A DNA stretch of 12,216 nucleotides from Oscillospiraceae bacterium. GTDB taxonomy: Bacteria; Bacillota; Clostridia; Oscillospirales; QAMX01. The translations under genes and the position numbers were made by a program. Positions 7,356 through 12,216 of this stretch are shown here, one piece after another. The stretch is from contig CACYBP010000016.1 in the NCBI GenBank assembly GCA_902772625.1, positions 1 to 12,216 of the forward strand, given 5' to 3'. Position 1 is the stretch's first letter. Each line of letters begins with the position of its first letter. Under the pieces are notes generated by a model that saw nothing but the letters and a program-made list of their open reading frames with translations, made no database searches and was not told the DNA's origin.

Positions 7356-8042
7356 ATGGTAGAGAGCTTTCCCAGGACCCTGGCGTATTTGCGCAGGGAG
7401 AAGAAAATCAGCCAGAAGGAGGCGGCCTCCTCTCTGGGGGTGTCGCAGGCGCTTTTATCCCATTATGAAAACGGCCTGCGGGAGCCGGGGCTGGAATTCG
7501 CGGTGAAGGCGGCGAAGTATTACGGCGTGACCACTGATTATCTTCTGGGCGTCACCGCGGACAAAAGCGGAAAACGCATCGCCGTGTCCGAGCTTCCCGA
7601 CGCCGGGGAGGGAAGGGGCGGTCAAGCCGGCGAAAGCGACCGGAACCTGATGCAGAAAAGACTTTCCCTGAATTCTCTCGGCTTTCTTTACGACGCGGCG
7701 AGCCGGCTTGGCTCGGCGGCTCTGATGGACGAGACCGCGGCCTATATCGGCCTTGCGGTCTACAAGCTCTATCGCTACCTCGCTTCCGAGGGAGAGGTGA
7801 AAAACAGCTTCTTCCTGCTTTCCCCCCAGGAATACGAGCCTCTGTGCGACGCCGAGATCAAGCGGACCGAGGGCAATATCAAGAGGATCCTCCGGGAAAA
7901 GGGCAAAGGAGAGGAAAAGCTCCGCAAGCTCCCGCCCATGGATCTGGGATTCCTTCACGAGAATTACCCGGATTACGAGCAATCGGTCCTCACGCTTCTG
8001 CACGCGGTGGGGGAAAGGCTCGACAAGCTGAGACGGCTCTGA
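7356..8042 (+). CDS. XRE-family helix-turn-helix transcriptional regulator
   Basis: The 228-residue protein begins with a classic Cro/C1-type HTH domain at about 8-65. Helices 2 and 3 are visible as SQKEAASSLGVSQALLSHYENG (19-40), and the domain ends with the YYGVTTDYLLG stretch common in Bacillota regulators. A low-complexity Gly-rich linker (about 80-95) leads to a C-terminal helical domain (about 100-228), rich in Leu and charged residues, that I do not recognise; it may serve in dimerisation or ligand sensing. GAAGGTG at 7339-7345 lies 10 bases before the ATG. The gene stands alone with its own strong promoter and a terminator after it. Palindromes upstream suggest it may control itself and perhaps the divergent rlmI-like gene. 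The DNA-binding role is clear; targets and signal are unknown. Confidence 0.87.
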   Translation: MVESFPRTLAYLRREKKISQKEAASSLGVSQALLSHYENGLREPGLEFAVKAAKYYGVTTDYLLGVTADKSGKRIAVSELPDAGEGRGGQAGESDRNLMQKRLSLNSLGFLYDAASRLGSAALMDETAAYIGLAVYKLYRYLASEGEVKNSFFLLSPQEYEPLCDAEIKRTEGNIKRILREKGKGEEKLRKLPPMDLGFLHENYPDYEQSVLTLLHAVGERLDKLRRL

Positions 8043-8093
8043 GCGGTCTTTCGATGCGGGTTTTCGATTTGGCAATAATGACGAAAGAGACGG

Positions 8094-8120
8094 GGCGGCC
8101 TTCGGGCCGCCGGTTTTTTT
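8094..8120 (+). terminator. Rho-independent terminator with UUCG tetraloop
   Basis: GGCGGCC (8094-8100), loop TTCG and GGCCGCC (8105-8111) form a 7-bp GC stem. Two G residues and then seven T residues (8114-8120) follow. It ends the XRE transcript 52 bases after its stop codon and insulates the downstream operon. Confidence 0.92.
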
Positions 8121-8254
8121 ACAAATCGGGCCGGTTCGATCCTGGAACAAATAAAGGGGAATATCGGGAAAACGGCAGTATTTAAAGAAGAAAAGTGATG
8201 AAAAAAGGACGAATCGGGAAATCACGGGGAGAATTGGCAAAAAATAAAAAACAC

Positions 8255-8283
8255 TTGAAAAAAACGCGGGAATAGGGTATTAT
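8255..8283 (+). promoter_or_regulatory. Sigma-A promoter of the cdaR-like/ftsEX operon
   Basis: TTGAAA (8255-8260), a 17-base spacer and TATTAT (8278-8283) each match 5 of 6 consensus bases. An A-rich tract just upstream (8239-8254) resembles an UP element. Transcription would start near 8290, giving a leader of about 90 bases. Confidence 0.75.
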
Positions 8284-8312
8284 ATATCTAATTGGGAATA
8301 CGGTCCTTTCGC

Positions 8313-8327
8313 GTTCCGAAGGGGAAC
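8313..8327 (+). repeat. Inverted repeat in the leader of the cdaR-like gene
   Basis: GTTCC (8313-8317) and GGAAC (8323-8327) can pair around five bases, and nearby CGGT/ACCG segments could extend or compete with this hairpin. No known riboswitch was recognised. Confidence 0.3.
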
Positions 8328-8379
8328 CGGAGGGAGACCGGAACCGCCGCCAAACGAAAGAAAGGTATGGGTAGAGTTT

Positions 8380-9483
8380 ATGGCAAGCAGACTGTTTCAG
8401 GGCCTGGTGCTCCAGATCAAGGAAGCCACCGGCAAAATGGTGGGTGTGATCGACAACGACGGGACCATCATCGCATGCTCCGATCTGCGCAAAATGGGCG
8501 AAGTGCTGGAGGAAGCGGCCTACGAGCTGGAAAGCGGCAAGAATACCTTCAGCGACGAGCGCTATTCCTACAAGACCCTTTCGATGCACGGGATGAAGCT
8601 TGAATACGCGGTCTTCGTGGAGGGCACCGACGAGGTGGCCCGCACCACCGCGGCGGTGGCGGCGGTGTCGCTTTCGGGGCTTAAGCAATACTACGACGAA
8701 AAGTACGACAAGGCGACCTTCGTCAAGAACATCATCCTCGACAACATCCTTCCCGGCGATCTTTACGCCAAGGCCAAGGAGCTGCATTTCATCAGCGACG
8801 TTCCCCGGGTGGTGCTCCTGATCCGCACCGTGGGACGGGCGGAGAACACCGTCATCAACATCGTCTCCAGCATCTTCCCCGAAAAGAACAAGGACTTCGT
8901 CTTCTCGGTCAACGAAACCGACGTGGCCATCGTCAAGGAGATCAAGACCAACACCGATTCCAAGGAGCTTCTGAAGCTGGCGAAGGCTCTGGAGGAGACG
9001 ATCTACACCGAGGCGCTGGTGCGCGTGGTCATCGGTATCGGCAAGAACGCCTACCAGCTCAAGGACGTGGCCGATTCCTATAAAGAGGCCCAGACCGCCA
9101 TTGACATCGGCACGGTATTCGAAACCGACAAGAGCATCATCCACTACGAGAACCTGGGCATCGGCCGCCTGATCTACCAGCTGCCGACCACCCTGTGCAC
9201 CATGTTCCTCTCCGAGGTCTTCCGCAAGGGAAGCATCGAGATGCTGGATCAGGAGACCCTCCTGACCATCCAGAAATTCTTTGAAAACAACCTCAACGTC
9301 AGCGAGACCTCCCGTAAGCTTTTCGTACACAGAAACACTCTGGTCTACCGGCTGGAGAAGATCAAGAAGATCACCGGGCTGGATCTGCGGGAATTCGATC
9401 ACGCCATCATCTTCAAGGTCGCTCTGATGGTCAAGAAGTATCTGAACTCAAGAGGGATCTACGATATTTATGACAAGAAATGA
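8380..9483 (+). CDS. CdaR/PucR-type regulator preceding ftsEX
   Basis: The 367-residue protein has the layout of sugar-diacid/PucR-type regulators. An N-terminal sensor-like domain (about 1-105) contains GVIDNDGTIIACSD (22-35). A middle GGDEF-like region without a catalytic motif includes VVIGIGKNAYQLKDVADSYKEAQTA (216-240), typical of CdaR proteins. The C-terminal HTH_30 domain (about 295-352) contains NVSETSRKLFVHRNTLVYRLEKI (306-328). It probably binds DNA in response to a small ligand; the ligand is unknown. The usual partner genes for sugar diacid use are absent. Instead its last 14 bases overlap ftsE, pointing to a role tied to cell division or the envelope. The ATG at 8380 has only a distant AAGAAAGG box (14 bases away); a closer ATG at 8367 is out of frame. 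Lys codons are strongly AAG-biased (29 AAG, 5 AAA), unlike the upstream cluster. Confidence 0.82.
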   Translation: MASRLFQGLVLQIKEATGKMVGVIDNDGTIIACSDLRKMGEVLEEAAYELESGKNTFSDERYSYKTLSMHGMKLEYAVFVEGTDEVARTTAAVAAVSLSGLKQYYDEKYDKATFVKNIILDNILPGDLYAKAKELHFISDVPRVVLLIRTVGRAENTVINIVSSIFPEKNKDFVFSVNETDVAIVKEIKTNTDSKELLKLAKALEETIYTEALVRVVIGIGKNAYQLKDVADSYKEAQTAIDIGTVFETDKSIIHYENLGIGRLIYQLPTTLCTMFLSEVFRKGSIEMLDQETLLTIQKFFENNLNVSETSRKLFVHRNTLVYRLEKIKKITGLDLREFDHAIIFKVALMVKKYLNSRGIYDIYDKK

Positions 9484-10210
9484 TCTGGAAGCGGGGGCGG
9501 CCTCATCCGCTCCCGTGATCCTGTTTCAGAACGTCGAGGTGACCTATTCCAACGACGTTCGCGCCCTGAACGGGGTGGATCTCCGGGTGGACGAGGGGGA
9601 ATTCCTCTTCATCTCCGGCGAATCCGGCGCGGGCAAGTCCACCATGATCAAGCTGATCACCGGGGAACTGAAGCCCACCGCGGGCACGCTTCTGGTGAAC
9701 GGGTACCGGATGGATAAGCTCCGGGCGGGAAAGATCCCGGCCCTGCGGCGGACGCTCGGCGTGGTGTATCAGGATTTCCGCCTGATCAAGACCATGACCG
9801 CCGAGGAAAACGTCGCCTTCGCCATGCGCGTGTTCGGCGCGCGGAAAAGCGCCATCCGGGAAAGAGTGGCCTACGTGATGGATCTGGTGGGCCTTTCGGG
9901 CAAAATGAAGAGCAGGCCGACCGAGCTTTCGGGCGGCGAGCAGCAGCGCGTCGCCATCGCCCGGGCTCTGGTCAACAACCCCTCTCTCATCATCGCCGAC
10001 GAGCCGACCGGGAACCTCGATCCGATCCGCTCCTACGAGATCGTCGAGCTTCTATCCAAGATCAACCGCCTTGGCACCACCGTCGTGGTCATCACCCACG
10101 ATTACGAGCTTCTTCGCAAATTCGCCCATCGCGTGATCTATATCGAAAAGGGAAACCTGGCGGGCGACCGCGTGCTCAGGGAGACCGGAAAGGAGCCCGG
10201 GCCGGTATGA
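9470..10210 (+). CDS. ftsE: Cell division ATP-binding protein FtsE
   Basis: This 246-residue ABC ATPase powers the FtsEX complex at the inner face of the membrane, transmitting ATP hydrolysis through FtsX to a murein hydrolase outside. All ATPase elements are intact: Walker [10 protein letters not shown] (50-58), Q-loop Gln101 in VVYQDFRLI, signature LSGGEQQR (153-160), Walker B LIIADEP (173-179) with catalytic Glu178, a D-loop in GNLDP, and H-loop His210. The YQDFRLI and [12 protein letters not shown] segments are typical of FtsE. The ATG at 9470 overlaps the regulator's end by 14 bases, with an AGAGGGA box 12 bases upstream. This start adds about 14 residues (low-complexity, Ala-rich) before the usual N-terminus. 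A GTG at 9515 is the alternative but lacks a well-placed binding site. ftsX overlaps its stop codon by ATGA, so translation is coupled. Confidence 0.95.
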   Translation: MTRNDLEAGAASSAPVILFQNVEVTYSNDVRALNGVDLRVDEGEFLFISGESGAGKSTMIKLITGELKPTAGTLLVNGYRMDKLRAGKIPALRRTLGVVYQDFRLIKTMTAEENVAFAMRVFGARKSAIRERVAYVMDLVGLSGKMKSRPTELSGGEQQRVAIARALVNNPSLIIADEPTGNLDPIRSYEIVELLSKINRLGTTVVVITHDYELLRKFAHRVIYIEKGNLAGDRVLRETGKEPGPV

Positions 10211-11097
10211 ACAGAGCAAAGTGTATCGCGTACAGCATATCAGACGGCTGGCGGGGCATCTTCCACAATCTGATGATGTCCCTGATTTCCTATTCCATGC
10301 TGGTGGGAAGCCTTCTGGTGGTGGGAAGCCTCGTGATGCTGGTCCTGAACATCGACTCGATCATCGAGGGCGTGGGGGACCGCAACGAGATCCTGATCTA
10401 CGTCAGCGAGGACGCCACCGATCCGGAGCTGGAGACCGTGGCGTCGGCCGCGGCGCGTATCACGCACGTGGAATCCTGCGTCTTCGTGTCCCGGGAAAGC
10501 GCTCTGGAATCCATGAAGGAGGAGCTTTCGGATTACCCCTCGATCCTGGAGGGGATGGAGGAGGACAACCCCCTGCGCGATTCCTTCCGCATCCGGGTGG
10601 ACGATCCGGAAAATGCAGAAGCGGTTGAAAAGGCGCTTTCGGGGATCCCGAAGGTGGAAAAGGTCCAGGCGAGGGCCGACGTGATCGAATCCTTTCTGAA
10701 AACCCGCAGCGCCGTGAACCTGATCTCCATCGGGCTGATGGTGCTTCTCGGGGTGATTTCTTTCTTTATCATCATGAACACCATCCGCATCTCGGCCTAC
10801 ACCAGACGGGAAGAGATCGGCATCATGCGCATGGTGGGGGCCGAAAAGAGCATGATCCGCCTCTCCTTCGTCACCGAGGCGGTGATCATCACCCTGGCGG
10901 GCTCGCTGACGGCTTATTTCCTGACCATGCTTCTCTATAACGAGCTGCTCGCCAAGACTCTGGAAAACACCGGGCTTCTCTCGGTGGTGCCCTTTGCCGA
11001 CAACGCTTTTGCGATGCTCGCCGCTTTCGTGGCCGTGTCGCTCGTGATCGGGATCGCGGGGAGTCTTTTCTCCATCAACCGGTATCTCCGGGTCTGA
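10207..11097 (+). CDS. ftsX: Cell division protein FtsX, permease-like subunit
   Basis: The 296-residue membrane protein has the FtsX topology: a short cytoplasmic N-terminus, TM1 (about 24-49), an extracellular domain (about 50-168), TM2 (170-192), TM3 (220-244) and TM4 (267-290). The extracellular domain carries EILIYVSEDATD and is the part that contacts the coiled coil of the partner hydrolase in studied systems. The cytoplasmic loop between TM2 and TM3 contains RREEIGIMRMVGA (200-212), a conserved FtsX segment that couples to FtsE. The start ATG overlaps the ftsE stop (ATGA, 4 bases). Downstream, after 21 bases, comes the secreted M23 hydrolase gene, its likely target. Length and domain sizes fit Gram-positive FtsX. 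The assignment is firm from sequence and context. Confidence 0.94.
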   Translation: MNRAKCIAYSISDGWRGIFHNLMMSLISYSMLVGSLLVVGSLVMLVLNIDSIIEGVGDRNEILIYVSEDATDPELETVASAAARITHVESCVFVSRESALESMKEELSDYPSILEGMEEDNPLRDSFRIRVDDPENAEAVEKALSGIPKVEKVQARADVIESFLKTRSAVNLISIGLMVLLGVISFFIIMNTIRISAYTRREEIGIMRMVGAEKSMIRLSFVTEAVIITLAGSLTAYFLTMLLYNELLAKTLENTGLLSVVPFADNAFAMLAAFVAVSLVIGIAGSLFSINRYLRV

Positions 11098-11118
11098 GCA
11101 TTTGTGAGGAACACGCAT

Positions 11119-12216
11119 ATGGCGAAGAAAAACAGGAATATACTTGTAAGAGCGGCCGCCCTGATCCTCGCGCTCTTTCTTCTCTTTCCCTCCGCCTTCG
11201 CGGACGCCGCGACCTCTTCGGAGCTGAAAAGCAAGCTTGCCGGGCTGGAATCCCGGGAGGCCGAGGTCAAGGAAGAACTGAAAAAGCTGGAAGACCGGAA
11301 GGACGCGGCGCTGGAGAAAAAAGAACTGATCGACCGGGAGGTCGGGGTGCTCCAGGAGGAGATCGACGTTCTGGAGGAAGCCATCGACTCTCTCTCGGGC
11401 GAGATCGACGGGATCAAAGGCGAGGTCGATCACCTGAACGCCGAGATCGACGCCCTTTCCACCCGGATCCGGATCAAAGAAAAGGAACGGGTAAGGCTTT
11501 ACGAGGCCTTTAAGATCCGCATCCGCGTCATGCACGAGGAGGATCTGACCTCTTACGCCGGACTCCTGTTCGGCGCGGAAAATATCGCCGACCTATTAAG
11601 CAGGATCGAGGCGATGGCCAATATCCTCACCGCCGACCGCACCACCATGCAGAAGCTCGAGACCATGAAATCCGAGATCGAGAAGGATCAGGAGGATCTT
11701 TCGGCCGACGTCGCCGAGCTTGAGACCAAGGAAACGGCGCTTGAGGAGGCCAAAGCCGAAAAAGAGGAAAGCAAAAAGACTCTGGACGCCAAGATGGAGG
11801 AACTGGTGGAACGCCAGACCGCCGCGCGGCGCCTGGTGGAGACCATCAAGGGAAGCATCGCCGACAATCAGGCGCTCCTGGAGGACATCGCGTCTCGGGA
11901 GGAAAAGATGCAGGAGGAGATCCGCGCCGCGGCAAAGGCAGAGGCGGAGGCCGCGAGAAAGGCCAAAGAAGAGGCTGAAAGAGACTCTTCCGGGTCGGAA
12001 AGCGAAAAAACCTCTGAATCCTCCGGCTCTTCGGGATCGGGCTCGGGATCGGACTCTTCCGGGGTATCGCTCTCCTGGCCGATGCCGGGTAGAAGCCGGA
12101 TCACCTCTGGCTACGGGTACCGCACGCACCCGGTCACGGGGCGGCGGAACAGCTTCCATTCGGGCATCGATATCCCCGCGCCCTCGGGCACCGATATCCA
12201 TTGCGCGGCGCCGGGC
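11119..12216 (+). CDS. Secreted coiled-coil murein hydrolase, EnvC/PcsB-like with M23 domain (3' end outside window)
   Basis: 366 residues are visible and the frame runs off the right edge. A signal peptide (positive start, hydrophobic about 8-24, cleavage after AFA at 28) targets it outside. Residues about 32-145 and 165-288 form two long coiled-coil arms rich in Glu, Lys and Leu. They flank a non-coiled patch, SYAGLLFGAENIADLLSRIEAM (145-166), like the conserved groove of PcsB/CwlO-type proteins. A Ser/Gly linker (about 289-316) leads to an M23 peptidase domain opening with SGYGYRTHPVTG (330-341). His347 and Asp351 are the first two zinc ligands, so the domain should be an active metallopeptidase cutting peptidoglycan peptide cross-bridges. 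The final HxH ligand is beyond the window. TGAGGA at 11105-11110 lies 8 bases before the ATG. FtsEX is expected to control its activity; the coiled coil would otherwise hold it inactive. Confidence 0.9.
   Translation, partial: MAKKNRNILVRAAALILALFLLFPSAFADAATSSELKSKLAGLESREAEVKEELKKLEDRKDAALEKKELIDREVGVLQEEIDVLEEAIDSLSGEIDGIKGEVDHLNAEIDALSTRIRIKEKERVRLYEAFKIRIRVMHEEDLTSYAGLLFGAENIADLLSRIEAMANILTADRTTMQKLETMKSEIEKDQEDLSADVAELETKETALEEAKAEKEESKKTLDAKMEELVERQTAARRLVETIKGSIADNQALLEDIASREEKMQEEIRAAAKAEAEAARKAKEEAERDSSGSESEKTSESSGSSGSGSGSDSSGVSLSWPMPGRSRITSGYGYRTHPVTGRRNSFHSGIDIPAPSGTDIHCAAPG

Larger units (their letters stand above)
8043..8379. other. Intergenic region between XRE gene and cdaR-like gene
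   Basis: These 337 bases hold a terminator (8094-8120), an AT-rich stretch, the promoter at 8255-8283 and a leader of about 90 bases. Between 8121 and 8250 I see no gene. A 25-codon Lys-rich ORF starting at 8198 overlaps the promoter, lacks a good ribosome binding site and is not called. Confidence 0.7.

Noticed and set aside
8198..8275. 25-residue Lys-rich ORF ahead of the cdaR-like promoter
   Set aside because: It has no convincing ribosome binding site, overlaps the -35 box, and its composition simply reflects A-rich promoter DNA.
8182..9402. 406-codon minus-strand open frame opposite the cdaR-like gene
   Set aside because: The product is repetitive in Asp, Val, Leu and His as expected from antisense of biased codons, and it runs through the promoter and leader.
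10240..11535. 431-codon minus-strand open frame opposite ftsX and the M23 gene
   Set aside because: FtsX and the hydrolase are unambiguous on the plus strand; the antisense product is low-complexity and rich in His, Asp and Gln.

Overview
The window looks like chromosomal DNA from a GC-rich member of the Bacillota, most likely a Clostridia lineage. This is inferred from strong GGAGG-type ribosome binding sites, TTG starts, short AT-rich sigma-A promoters between GC-rich genes, and a PucR/CdaR-type regulator followed by ftsE, ftsX and a secreted coiled-coil M23 murein hydrolase. No rRNA, tRNA, CRISPR array, transposase or phage gene was seen. The species cannot be named from the sequence alone.

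Positions 1-5773 (+) hold an apparent five-gene cluster. It contains the C-terminal part of a DUF4111/ANT-type aminoglycoside adenylyltransferase homologue, a GH36-like (clan GH-D) alpha-galactosidase, an MBL-fold metallohydrolase, an AAC(3)-type acetyltransferase homologue and a GxGYxYP-family putative glycoside hydrolase. Gaps are 33 to 103 bases, there is no internal terminator, and two genes use TTG starts behind ribosome binding sites. The cluster probably handles a carbohydrate or amino-sugar-containing compound. That role is inferred, because two members are usually annotated as resistance enzymes and two as sugar hydrolases.

A perfect 11-bp hairpin at 5818-5846 lies between this cluster and a convergent minus-strand gene (5869-7089). 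That gene encodes an RlmI-like 23S rRNA cytosine-C5 methyltransferase with a PUA domain. It is transcribed divergently from an XRE-family regulator (7356-8042). The 266-base region between them carries recognisable promoters on both strands and two short palindromes that could be operators. A UUCG-loop terminator (8094-8120) closes the regulator gene.

From 8278 a well-formed promoter drives the last block (8380-12216, +): a CdaR/PucR-like regulator, FtsE (ATPase), FtsX (membrane subunit) and an EnvC/PcsB-like M23 peptidase that runs off the right edge. The first three genes overlap (14 nt and 4 nt), so they are translationally coupled. Together FtsEX and the coiled-coil hydrolase form the known module in which ATP hydrolysis in the cytoplasm switches on peptidoglycan cleavage outside the membrane. 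The regulator in the same transcript uses strongly biased codons and probably ties this module to a metabolic or envelope signal.
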